From Lingula anatina (Eukaryota > Brachiopoda > Lingulata > Lingulida > Lingulidae): 57,193 nt of DNA. Positions 38,443-49,177 of the stretch are shown here, in pieces. Numbering within the stretch: position 1 is the first letter of the stretch; every line of letters starts with the position of its first letter. Below the pieces are notes generated by a model that was not told the origin of the DNA, did no database searches, and was given only the letters and a program-made list of their open reading frames with translations. Both the position numbers and the translations under genes were made by a program. Where the stretch lies: NCBI RefSeq assembly GCF_001039355.2, contig NW_019774959.1, forward strand, positions 405,962 through 463,154, read 5' to 3'.

Positions 38443-38657
38443 GACCCCATTCCCAGCGATTAGATCGATCTACTTTAGATCGACCTAACTCCCTGGGGGT
38501 TCACGCTAAATAGCTGCCAGCCGAGCGGGCACGAAAGTTAATTACCCCCTTAAAGCTTGTAGTAGGCGGGACGGACATTTAAGCCGGATTATCTGACAGT
38601 AATCTAGTGAGACTCCCCGCGGGGATAGATCGATCTAAAAGCTCTGGGAATACGCCC
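38443..38657. mobile_element. Fold-back TWA-type MITE, copy E2 (reference copy)
   Basis: 215 bp, GACCCCATTCCCAGCG to CTGGGAATACGCCC, flanked by TAA (38440-38442 and 38658-38660). Arms carry TAGATCGATCTA and CCTGGGGGTTCACGCTAAAT; the centre is GTTAATTACCCCCTTAAAG. Confidence 0.9.
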
Positions 38658-38660
38658 TAA

Positions 38661-41600
38661 GTAACACACTTCCAAGTTATCCTGTTTCCCAAAAGCATCT
38701 TAAAAATATATATAATATACAATATCCTGGCTTAATAACGCAGACGTCTTAATGTTTATTTCTTTTAGATTTCACGAAGGATGTTTACCGTTTGTGTTAT
38801 AGTTTTCATGTAATTGAAAGTGGTGTAAGGTACCATTACCGCTAATAATATGGCATATTTTCTGGGAAATACGCCAACGAAAGCCTCTAACATAACATAT
38901 GGGAGCGACGGCATGAATGAGGGTGATGGGGGTTGATTAGTTAAACAACGCCAAGAACCGGGGCAGAAAGGTAGGGGAGAGAGGGGAAAAGGGCGCTGCT
39001 TGGTCCAAAATCATCAGTGTAGTAATTCAGGAAATTTGGAAAGTTGACAAATTTAATTGCGATGGCGTTTTGGGAGTGCAGTGTAGAGGTTATGATCAAA
39101 TTCTGGCTTTGTGGGAATATTCTTGTCGCGCCTGCCCGAAGCTCTGCTGACGGGACGTTATGAGCAATATTCCCTGCCAGATGTGAGTTTAAAACAGAAA
39201 AAAAGCAAGAAGGCACAATAGACACTGTAGATTTCAGTGCCATCAAAACCTTATCTAAACAGTGTCTGGGACAATTTACTGGATGAGTAGACATGTATTT
39301 TGTGGCAAAAAGGAAACTGACTGAGTTCAGTCAATGTACAGTGTTCATCACGACTCACTCAGACATGTGTTTGCAGAACTGGAAATATCTCGTCTACCCA
39401 GGGCACAGCACAGGGAGTGGCTTTCAGTGCTTGGTGTACTGATGTGGTTGACTCAGTTCTCAGGTCAGAATGTTCTGGTCCTGCCCCCTCCATTCCACAT
39501 ATGCTACCATAGATAACTGCACCAGCGGGAATTAAGGGTGACCCTGTGACGTAAAGAGGTGAGCAGCAAGGGGGATGGGGGGGGGGGGGAGAACAACACC
39601 CCGGGTCTCAGATACTTCTGGCAACCTGTCCTTGGCAGTTACATTACTGTGTAGAGACGCCAGGGACATACTGATAATAGAGGCTTAGTTTCCAGGAATA
39701 TCTTATATTCCGAGTGAGAAATACGTGATGCCAGTGAAACTTAGCACACGTGATGTGTTTTACACACCCCCCTCCACCCCGCAAAGTCAATGGGTTTCTT
39801 TGAACGATACCACACTAACCGCAGATTAATTCGTTTTCGTTTTTTGTTTCGTAAGTGTTTCTTCCATGATATTTTCCCTCATTGGTTCCTTCATTCGTTG
39901 TTTTACTAAAATGCACTAATTGCTACATCATACATTTATTAAAAAGAAATAGAAAAGGAAAAGCAATCATTTCTCTGAAGGAGTGGACAAACGCATTAAG
40001 AAAATCCGGTCTGCCTCAATAAAAAACATTTGAAGGTAATAACTATACTCTTGGCGAATGTATAGAAACGGTAATGTTGTTATGGGGAAGACTGGAATTA
40101 GGGCATCGCGTGAGGACGATAATCATTGTTAAATTAGACGCACTGTGGGAACGGAAGCCTTTTAACAGGATAATATTTCCATCAACGGAACACATGAGAC
40201 TACTGACGGTGACGTATTCTGATAAGGTCAAGCAGAAGCAATCTAAAACCGTCAAAGAACTAGAAACAAAGTTGGCAGAAAAACACCTCTGTGGTAGGTT
40301 ATTCACTTGGGTATCATTGCTGTTTCTTCTTAAAACAATTCTGCATTTACCGTCACCGTAACAGTGACATAATAGTACGTAAACAACACATGCAACACGC
40401 GTGCTTTTCACCATATCTCAACAACAATGTCGTTTAGTCTAAGTTACTTTGTTCCAATTAATTTTAAAAGCCAGAGAAATGTTCTTACAGGAATATAATT
40501 AGCTTGCAGTTTTACCCCATATTTTACCTTGTTTTTGCTTCGGTGGCATAAAATTGCTTTTTATCTCAATTGCGTAATCTGATTCGATAATTTCAACTTT
40601 TATCTTCTTTGGGAAAAACGTTTCGTTAACACATTTACCAAGCTGGAAATTTAATCTAGATGTAATGTCCTCATGGTGTTGACCTTGACCTTGAACCTCC
40701 ATTATTCAACTAATAACACCTTAATAGCACTTTCCTCCTCGGCTCTTCAAGTTGTAGTGATCTGAAGTTATCGTGGCAACGAGAGACAGTTATAAGAGGG
40801 TTAATGAAGAAATGTTATTTAGAAGAAGTCGAAAGAAAAGTCCTAAACAAGTAGAGTATTCTAAATCTTTGTACCGATATTGCATGAGAGAGAGAGAGAG
40901 AGAGAGAGAGGGAAAGGGAGAGTCTGAAATATTCGGTCTTAAAACTGCCACATCAAAATGTGTATGTATGAATAAAACAATAATCCCATTTAATGTGTTT
41001 AGCATGTGCTTTATTTTTAACAGATTCGCCACAAACCACTAAGGCAGTCACGCAATGCTACTAAAATGAAGTAGACGCTTGCATGCTCGGATTTTTACCA
41101 ACGCAATTAACATTTGTCAGAAATGTTCAGGTTTGTAATTTCAGCCATTGATCTGTTAGTCGTGCTTTGCCTATTACAAGTATACAGAACTGTGCCACTG
41201 GCTTTTAAACACGCATGCAATAATGGTGGGGATCGCGGCAATGATCCCCCTGAGAGAAAAAGATCTTCGTTTGGTGGCTTTTTATAATTACAGCGCGTTT
41301 TTTTTTCAGAATATTGGTTAACAAGCCATCGTGCTCTCTAAGGAGAACAATAAGAATGGTTTCTACATGATCTACGCAGACATTTCCCTCTCATTGTGTT
41401 ACTCGACGATAAGACAAGCAATTGCCAAAACAAAGGTACAGCATATTTTGGCTCCAACTAGAACCTGGCAGTGGGTCCTAGGCTCGAGAAATGCCGCTTA
41501 CTTACACTCCGTGAAGTCATCATCATGCAAAATCATTACATTCTTATCAAAAAAGAATATTAAACCATAATGATACAAAGACCATGACAAATATAGTGTA

Positions 41601-42464
41601 AACTCTAGCCTTGTCGGAATTACAGTTGTAGTGTAACAAAGACAGTTATTATTTGACAATTATTGGCACCAATTACACGGGGAAATGAAAAATAAAATAT
41701 CAATGCCGAAATAAATAACAATAACGATGAGCAATTTATCCTGACGCGTTTTGTAAACCGATGATTCACTTTTATTCGGTATAAACAACATCCCGTGTCC
41801 TGACTCCGTATACAGCATCCCCGTGAGACCGCGAATTACGATGTTTACACAACATAAAATACCGTTTGATTTGACGTGTTCCATACACTGGGGGGTTCAA
41901 CCGTTTGGCTGCAGAGAGGGGGGGGGGATAATATAAAACGTTTGCCTCATTGCACTTGGTAGTATACAACGATATACGAGAACACATGTGTAACATGTAC
42001 TATAACCAGTAGGACACCGGGTGGTGAAGTATATACTTATTTTGGTCTTGTGCCGTAATATCGGTTTTTGGTGGCCATAAAAAGAAGTTTGTGGCTCAGA
42101 GGATATGGGAGGTACACATACCTTCTGCACCCCACTGCCCCCGCCATTGACTGTGTGAACAGTAGAAAGGCAACAAGTTTTCTTTTTAACTCAAGCACTT
42201 AAGCCTTAATGCAGAACTTTTACTTGAAATCACTGTATTCATTTTAAAATCTTGTAGAAATGTCAGTACATAAGAAGAATTATAGCTTGCCTTTGTATCT
42301 AAAAGTACATACTCAGAAATTAAAAGTTACGATATTTCAATTCTGTGCATTGTATCTTAAAACCATACGGTATTGCCAATTAACTAGTACATATTAATGT
42401 ACAGCGTGTATTCCTGGTCGAAACAAGTCAAACTTTCCAATGAAATAATATTTCCAAAAAAATC
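38661..42464. other. Non-coding stretch
   Basis: No exon recognised; includes a (GA)n tract at 40886-40911 and, at its right end, the likely 3' UTR of the GPCR gene. Confidence 0.4.
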
Positions 42465-43640
42465 TTAAACTGCCGTTTCGTACACGTAGGCGATGTGATG
42501 GTGCTGGCATTTGCTTTGTGACTTTGATCTGTCATTGGGCCGATTTCCTTTGAAAATCCCGTGGTGTCCTGTGCCGCTCTCCCTGGCATTGTCCGTTCTC
42601 TTCACACACTTCAGTTTGCGAATCCAACGCACCAAAAACTTTCTTGTTGCTCTGCGAAACCCGCGAGAAGCAAAATTGTACAAAATCGGGTTCACGCACG
42701 AGTGTCCGAAGGCCAGAGAATAGACAATTACTGCCAGAATAGCCTGGTCGAGGATTCGCGGGATTTGGTAACCCGCGGCAATCATAATGAAAAGAATCTG
42801 CGCCGGCCCCCAGCATATTAGAAAAGATAAATCCACGGCTCCAATAAGAACCACCAGTTGTTTGTTCCGGGTGTGTATGCACGTGTCGCAGGCCTTGGTG
42901 GAGTTGATGGAGTACCTCCGGGGCTGCAATATCGGCGATTTACAGAGCTCCCAGAGGAGATAAAGAGACGCAAACCCAGTCACAACCAGCGGGAGAAAGA
43001 AATCCATTCCCGTCATGATGAAAACGTTCAGGTAGAACGGTAGCATCGTGGACATGTGCAAGGTGCAGATGTGGATCCCGGGTTTCTGGTCGGGCTCATC
43101 GTAGTATATAAGAATTGGAATGTTTACCAGCGAGACAAAGATCCACACGACCAGGCTGGACACGACGGCATGGCGGCACGTTAGTCTGCCGAATGACTTC
43201 AGTGGCAATACCACCGCAAAGAGTCTAAACACTGATATCACAGTCATGGTGTAAATGCTCGCCCCCAGCGTGGTGTATTGAATAAAGTACAGCAACTTGC
43301 ACGTCATCCGGCCCAGATGAAGATTCAGCTGAGAGGCGAAATAAGCGCACTGAATCGGCAGGCAGAACACGAGAAACACCAAATCACTGACGGCCAAGTT
43401 CAGGAATAAAGAACTGGCACACGTCATAATAGCGTTTGTGGATAGCGTAACGCACACCACGAGCGCATTCAGAAGAATCCCCACCGTCAACACTACCCCC
43501 ATTAGCACCGGGAATAGGACAGCAGCCACGGCCAGGGCCTCGCTGTCGTCTACTGAGTTCCTGTCCGGGAATTCTAGCGTAACATTCATTCCAATACTGA
43601 TGTTTACTGAAGAGTTGGAGTTTAAATCCAGTAGAGCCAT
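42465..43640 (-). CDS. Class A GPCR, galanin/allatostatin-A receptor-like
   Basis: Intronless 391-residue receptor of the plasma membrane, probably for a peptide. The extracellular N-terminus has sequons at N9, N13 and N19. Seven hydrophobic helices carry the class A landmarks: GILLNALV (N58), LNLAVSDLVF (D86), disulfide pair C114 and C192, W166, P217, CWGP (276-279) and NPILY (317-321). LNLAVSDLVFLVFCLPIQC and the SIYTMTVISVFRLFAVVLPL segment resemble galanin and allatostatin-A receptors best; ligand assignment is inference. The DRY position reads FRL (138-140): the arginine is kept but the acidic residue is Phe. The tail ends ETAV, a class I PDZ-binding motif. The frame is GC-richer than its surroundings, consistent with selection on coding sequence. 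No other gene lies within 10 kb. Confidence 0.93.
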   Translation of the reverse strand: MALLDLNSNSSVNISIGMNVTLEFPDRNSVDDSEALAVAAVLFPVLMGVVLTVGILLNALVVCVTLSTNAIMTCASSLFLNLAVSDLVFLVFCLPIQCAYFASQLNLHLGRMTCKLLYFIQYTTLGASIYTMTVISVFRLFAVVLPLKSFGRLTCRHAVVSSLVVWIFVSLVNIPILIYYDEPDQKPGIHICTLHMSTMLPFYLNVFIMTGMDFFLPLVVTGFASLYLLWELCKSPILQPRRYSINSTKACDTCIHTRNKQLVVLIGAVDLSFLICWGPAQILFIMIAAGYQIPRILDQAILAVIVYSLAFGHSCVNPILYNFASRGFRRATRKFLVRWIRKLKCVKRTDNARESGTGHHGIFKGNRPNDRSKSQSKCQHHHIAYVYETAV

Positions 43641-46600
43641 ATTCAGCCAATTTTGATTGGTGGGAAGGTTTCAATAGATAGAGCAGAAACTGACCAATCA
43701 GCTGTCACTTATTATTTCCCTCCGCGCGTGTCGCTGACTGAAACTTCAGAACAACAGTGCAAGATGAGCTCTCAGTCATTTTAAGGTGAATTATCTCTAA
43801 TGGCGCAGAGACTGCACAGGTCTGAATGTCCTCATGTTTCTCCTCTCACATAATAAATAAAGCTGTAACAAGAATAAATCAGCGATCAAAGCGTTGTGAA
43901 ATCTAAAAAATGTACCGTTTACTTATCTTAATTCGATTTTTCTTCCACCATACTCCACACAGTCAGCGGCGGTACACACTGAAGATAAATATGAGTCTTG
44001 CGTGGTATGGCGCATTAATTGCTTCCCTTCCTGATTCAGACTTTCAAACATGTGTTTCGTGCATCAACCCACGAAAATACTCCTGTTCACTTTTGTTGGA
44101 CGTGATAGCACCCCGGGTAGACCTCGAGTATGTGCATTTCAGTTCCAGCGTTAGTGACTATATATTTGTTACGTCACAGTAGACGTGCGTCCGTGGTTAC
44201 AGAGACGATAGTGCGGGCGCCTATATGAATATTACCTGTCAGAACAGTTATTATATTCCAACATACTGGTTCGTTTTCCCAGGTCATTTAGTCTAACACC
44301 ACTCCCACCAGGAACGCTTTCTCAAATCATAGGCCTGTTTTTAATTAAGCCGTCGACGTTGTTTTTTCTACGCGGTTCATTCATTTTCATCCTCAAGACC
44401 AAATTACTTTACCGTATGCTGTCCCGATGGATCTCGTTTTCTTTTTTACTGGGCTGTTTATTGCAGTAAACGGTTGAAGTTCTCCGATTTCTGACCTCTT
44501 AAAGTGTATTTGTAACCCCGAGTAGCAGTGGGAATAATACTGGCGATCTTGTCGAGTATCTGTCCTTTTAAGAAAGCTTTAAATCACGAGCGAGGGAAAC
44601 ATGGCCAGTCTTATCTACATCTAACATACCAGTGCGACAATTCCAATGAAAATGACCAAATGAGTTTTCAATTGCCGGCTTAATAAGTGAACCCAGTGAA
44701 GTAAGACCGCTCGCTACAGGTCGCAGACTGCCGCAGGGACAACCGGTTGTTTCCAATCATCTGCAAGAGCAATTCCGTCAATGACATCAAATACACGAAT
44801 CAACGCCAGCGTGCACGATGTAGAAGTATTAATTCCGATGGTTCGCCCAGCTCACACAATAACACAGACCATGAAGCAGTCAGCTATTTATAGAAGTCCA
44901 CTTTTCTCTCTCTTCTGCTGGCGTCATGGAAGGGCGTGAAGCCATGGCCGAGATCGCGAGGTCCTGACAAACAACATAAATGGCAGTGAATAACATAGCA
45001 ATATCCTAGAGGGAAACCTCAAGTCGTATGGTTGCTTGTAATACCACAGACTGGTAACGTAACAATCAGAGAATCTCGGCCTAATGTAATTTAGGATCCC
45101 TTCCCCAACAGGTTTGACAAAATGAATGACTCTGACGAAGTTCAGTCTCAAAGCATTAAAGCATGGCGGTATCCTTAATGTGCTTATGATATTTAGTTAC
45201 GCAATGATTGATTTTTATCTCTAATTGTACATTTACAACAAGGGCCAATAGGCGTAATCTTGAAAGATAACAATAGGCCTAGAAAATAAATGTTGCTCGG
45301 TTAAGCGTGACGGATTAAAACGCCGTCGCGATGCCTTTGGGGCTTTAAATATTGTCGTGATCGGGACAGTGATTTAGTGATTTGATACTGCAAACCTTGA
45401 CCGGTATGGACCCGTAATGCCGCAGGATGATACTTGCATATAAATTATTGAGATGAAATTCATAGTTTCACTAAGCGATTTTCGCTAAGCGATTTAGATA
45501 GCTGGTACATGCATTCGTCTTCAGGCATTACACTGTCATCGATCCGTCTTCGTGACTTGTCATTCTTACATGTCATCCCGGCTTTGAAATCAGCTTTGTG
45601 TCTCTTCAACGGATGATGGAAATCGACTTATGAAGGGAAGCCATTCATCTAATTATGCTCCATACCTTCATTTATCACAGGTATATTATTTAAACATCCG
45701 TTACTAACGTCAGTACCATACAGCGTTATTATTTAAAGAAGACCGGCAGATTCAGTAATCATTTCATATACATTAAAACTGTCGGTTTAATGTCCTTGCG
45801 CAGGTGGGATAGAGGAATCAATGTCTGCTCAACATTACCTAGAATACAGAAGGATAACTGGTAAAATTATAAGCACCTGTTACGCCTAACTTGAGACGGC
45901 TTGCAAGACCGAAGTATGGCCCACTGTCCCCCCCCCCCTTTAAAGTTGGGGCTTTTAACAATATTTGATCATGACAGTGATAAATATGTTCACACATGCG
46001 TGTTAAAACACTTTAAATGTTGCAGCCTATTTCTATAATTTGTTCCATATTTGTGAGAGTGGGTCAACATGTCGTTCCCCAAGCGATTAAAAGCCTGATG
46101 TAATACATGCTGTGTTAATGTGTTGCGAAAGAAGGGGACCAATATGTTTTTAAGTGGCGTCTCGTTACTGTGGGGGCGCTTGGGACATGTCGCTTTGAAT
46201 CAAGTCCCAAATTTGCTGGCTCTGAAATTGCACTAAGGCAAGTGAAACAGACATCCGAAAATCAGTAAAGATGCTCGGAAACTAAGCACATGGGCATGCA
46301 TGTGCTTATTGTTTGAACACTCCACAGGTTGAAGACTAATAAATATCTTCAGTTGAAATCCGTTTAGCGTGATGCCAGTCAATCAAGGTGTCGATGCATT
46401 TCACAAGGATATTGAGCCATCACGCAAGGACACTTTATAAATTGGCGGAAAAATGGTGAGAAGGCGGGTGCCCACTTTTTGTTAAGCAACAGCAGTTCGA
46501 TAACGTTCCTACTTTCTTCCTCTGTGTTTTTTATTAATGGTACAAATATTGTTGTCTGTCTCACCTTAACTTTGCAGGATTCTAGACTCACATTTAGGTC

Positions 46601-46779
46601 GGCAATTAGAGTCCCAGAATCCCCGTCTTACCCCTGTAAACTTTAATAAATTCTGCAGACCAACACACATTTTGCACGGGAAAATGTTCACCTTTGATTT
46701 AATTGGTATTCCGTGCGTCATTAACATTTCGAATATCACATCCTTCTCTCGTCATCTTCAGAGGGTGCCAGACGTGAAA

Positions 46780-46787
<8 letters not shown>
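43641..46787. other. Upstream flank of the GPCR, no gene seen
   Basis: Presumably holds the GPCR promoter. No exon, RNA gene or delimited MITE found. Contains the source of the segment re-used at 48763 (45573-45685). Confidence 0.4.
45573..45685. repeat. Source copy of a 113-bp duplicated segment
   Basis: TCATCCCGGCTTTGAAATCA through TTTATCACAGGTATA is repeated at 48763-48875 in the same orientation with about two mismatches. Confidence 0.9.

Positions 46788-46859
<72 letters not shown>
46788..46859. repeat. (AT)n microsatellite
   Basis: About 35 AT units, to the left of the Penelope-like element. Confidence 0.95.
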
Positions 46860-46861
<2 letters not shown>

Positions 46862-46982
46862 GAGAATTAAGTCAGTACACCATGAAAAAGTGCTCCACCC
46901 ATGGTGGCGGCCCGTGGGGAGCTGGTATAATCAAAGATGTGAATAACTTAGCTTCCTCTCTCCATTTTATTTTTTAAAAAAT

Positions 46983-47127
46983 GCCCTAGATCTACGGCCG
47001 TTTCGGCCCTGAGGCCTCGTCAGGGGCGAAAACAAAACAAATTACAAAAAAGACTCTGGTAATAAACGGTCAGTGTAAGACGTCGCACACAGAATATTCA
47101 CGTGTGACGTAAGCGCTACGTCGCTCG
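46983..47127 (-). ncRNA. Hammerhead-ribozyme motif, altered copy
   Basis: On the minus strand: GCCC, CTGACGA, a GGCC/GGCC stem with TCAG loop, CGAAAC, then GGCCGTA. The GTA is followed by six extra bases (GATCTA, 46992-46987) before the GGGC that would close stem I. Stem I is therefore displaced and cleavage is doubtful. Confidence 0.7.
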
Positions 47128-47181
47128 TATAGGTGACAATAGAATGTGGTTACATTACATAATAAAATAACTTGGCTACAT

Positions 47182-47308
47182 TACCCTAGGTTCTAGATTC
47201 CGGTATTGCCAGCTCGATCTTGATTTCATATATAACCCATGTCGCAGCGACTCCACCACGAGGTATATTTAGCAAGCTAGCTTTTACGTTTCTCTGACAC
47301 TCAGGGTA
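47182..47308. mobile_element. hAT-like MITE, copy H2, inside the Penelope tail
   Basis: 127 bp, TACCCTAGGTTCTAGATTCC to TCTGACACTCAGGGTA, flanked by the 8-bp duplication GGCTACAT (47174-47181 and 47309-47316). The inverted tail at 48157-48441 provides the empty site (TATGTAGCCACG in complement), proving insertion and boundaries. Confidence 0.95.
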
Positions 47309-47332
47309 GGCTACATAAGCAACTTTTCAAAA

Positions 47333-47985
47333 TTAGTACACATAGTCAATGGTATTCAATAAATATTTTTTAGAATGTCGGCATTTGCTTACAAGTTCAT
47401 TTCTGGTGTTCAGCGTTTTCTTTCTTTCCGAAGTAATGATGTAGAACTTTTCCCACAGGCATAGCTGACACCGTTTGGTTATGTTTGAATATGGTCGAGC
47501 TTTTTTTAGTATTGACCATTTCAGCCCATAGTTGGTTTTTTTGTCCTTAAGAGTCCATATATAGCTGCTCAAAGAGGTGTGGTGACGCTTGGATGAGCAG
47601 TTGAAAGAGGTCTTATGGTTGTTGTATCTATATTTAAATTCACATTCAGATATACCAATGTATTCTTTTGTTTCGCTATTGGTTATCACAGTTGCCTTAT
47701 AAACTACATTTTTTTCTAGACATTTGCCATTCATTGGGCATTCGCTTTTTATCCTACAGTTACAAGTTTTTACATCTGATACATTATCTACAACCCTAGA
47801 ATTATTCATCAAACTGTTGTTCTTAGTTTTAATAATTTGGGCAATATTATCCATGCAGCTGTAGCTAACTTTAGCCTAATGTTGTTTTTATGGATTTTGC
47901 AGCAACGTTTGTATAATGTAGTTTGTGGCTGAAACCGACCGACTCGAGCGCTTCCTGGTACTCCCTCTTTGATGATATATAACCT
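47333..47985 (-). pseudogene. Penelope-like GIY-YIG endonuclease domain, frameshifted
   Basis: The intact frame 47854-47333 (173 codons) has a cysteine motif (CRIKSECPMNGKC), the GIY-YIG core (VVYKATV ... KEYIGISE), FKYRYNNHKTSF, LSSYIWTLKDKK, CQLCLWEKFYI and the C-terminal NELVSKCRHSKKYLL. These occur in this order in Penelope-like proteins, where the domain nicks target DNA. Upstream, RT-thumb-like residues (EYQEALESVGFSHKL, then KIHKNNIRL) appear in other frames, so at least one frameshift near 47875-47885 breaks the ORF before SYSCMDN. RT catalytic motifs are absent. Confidence 0.92.
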
Positions 47986-48368
47986 CGTTGGGATATATAT
48001 ATATATCCTTCGGACCTTATAAAAAACCAACGCAGCACTACGCTATGTGCACCGTAGGCCCCTAAATCTAACCACCCGGAATGCGTCATAAAAGCCATAC
48101 CAAACTCAGTAAACACAAGACTATCTACGATTTCTAGTGATGAAAGCATGTTTGAGTCTAAAAAATATTTATTGAATACCATTGACTATGTGTACTAATT
48201 TTGAAAAGTTGCTTATGTAGCCACGTTATTTTATTATGTAATGTAACCACATTCTATTGTCACCTATACGAGCGACGTAGCGCTTACGTCACACGTGAAT
48301 ATTCTGTGTGCGACGTCTTACACTGACCGTTTATTACCAGAGTCTTTTTTGTAATTTGTTTTGTTTTC

Positions 48369-48407
48369 GCCCCTGACGAGGCCTCAGGGCCGAAACGGCC
48401 GTAGGGC
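48369..48407 (+). ncRNA. Hammerhead ribozyme (Penelope type)
   Basis: Stem I GCCC (48369-48372) pairs with GGGC (48404-48407). Core CTGACGA is 48373-48379. Stem II GGCC/GGCC (80-83 with 88-91 of 483xx) has a TCAG loop. GAA (48392-48394) completes the core. Stem III is only two pairs (A-U, C-G) closed by a GGCC loop, and the cleavage triplet GTA ends at 48403. Very short stem III is characteristic of hammerheads reported in Penelope-like elements, where dimers are thought to self-cleave. Every conserved core position is present; activity is inferred. Confidence 0.82.
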
Positions 48408-48441
48408 ATTTTTTAAAAAGTTATTCACATCCTTGATTATA

Positions 48442-48706
48442 TATATATATATATATAACCACCTAAAATAAGACATCTAATTTCGTTGTTTTTTTTTAAC
48501 ACATCCCCATAATAAGAGCATTTCACAATGTCATTATGAAAGTTATTTCCACAAAACAAGTGGGCGGAAAGAAGTCGTTATATGATTCTTCGTGTTGGTG
48601 AACAGTAGTTACGACACTTACTTGCAAGAAGTACGGTCTTGCCAGTTACGACACTAACAACAAGATGTATCAAAATATGATTGTCACCGTTATTGTGTAC
48701 GTTAAG
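48442..48706. other. Spacer right of the Penelope element
   Basis: Begins in a short (TA)n tract; no gene seen. Confidence 0.4.
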
Positions 48707-48929
48707 TACTGATATTGAAATCTGAGCAGAAATAATGTTCCAAAATAAGAGTCTCACGTTGTTCATCCCGGCTTTGAAATCAGCTTTGTGTCTCTTCAAC
48801 GGATGATGGAAATCGACTTATGTAGGGAAGCCATTCATCTAATTATGCTCCATATCTTCATTTATCACAGGTATACTGATATTGAAATCTGAACAGAAAT
48901 AATGTTCCAAAATAAGAGTCTCACGTTGT
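48707..48929. repeat. 56-bp direct repeats enclosing a copied segment
   Basis: TACTGATATTGAAATCTG to CTCACGTTGT occurs at 48707-48762 and again at 48874-48929 (one G/A difference). The 111 bases between are a copy of 45573-45685. Confidence 0.92.
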
Positions 48930-49142
48930 ACATGAACAGAATACGTTTAGCTGTATAAATATCATGTTATTTATTAATTGTAGTATACTACTATTAAATG
49001 TAATTAAACACTGTTATACCATAGCTGCATGTATACATGTACATGCACAGAGTGCAGGTGCAAAGTCACCAGAGATTGTATACCTTGATCCCGTATTGAT
49101 GACATAATAAAGTTTCATACGCCGCTGAAACAATTTTAGACT

Positions 49143-49177
<35 letters not shown>

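Larger units (their letters stand above)
46925..48441 (-). mobile_element. Penelope-like element 3' part plus inverted second 3' tail
   Basis: The minus strand carries the end of a Penelope-like ORF (about 47985 down to 47333) followed by its 3' tail down to 46925. A second copy of the same tail, from TCTAAAAAATATTT (48157) to TTATTCACATCCTTGAT (about 48436), lies inverted on the plus strand. So arms 46925-47374 and 48157-48441 face each other around the coding part. The left arm is longer because of a hAT-like insertion (47182-47308) and about 22 extra bases near 46950-46970. Both tails contain a hammerhead motif. (AT)n tracts lie on both sides. Penelope elements are retroelements with RT and GIY-YIG domains, and 5'-truncated inverted partial copies are common for them. 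The RT catalytic part is missing, so this copy is dead. Confidence 0.92.

Noticed and set aside
42532-42882. Other frames overlapping the GPCR (both strands)
   Set aside because: Shadows of the GC-rich receptor gene.
46672-46977. Plus-strand frame with Ile-Tyr repeats
   Set aside because: Artefact of the (AT)n microsatellite.
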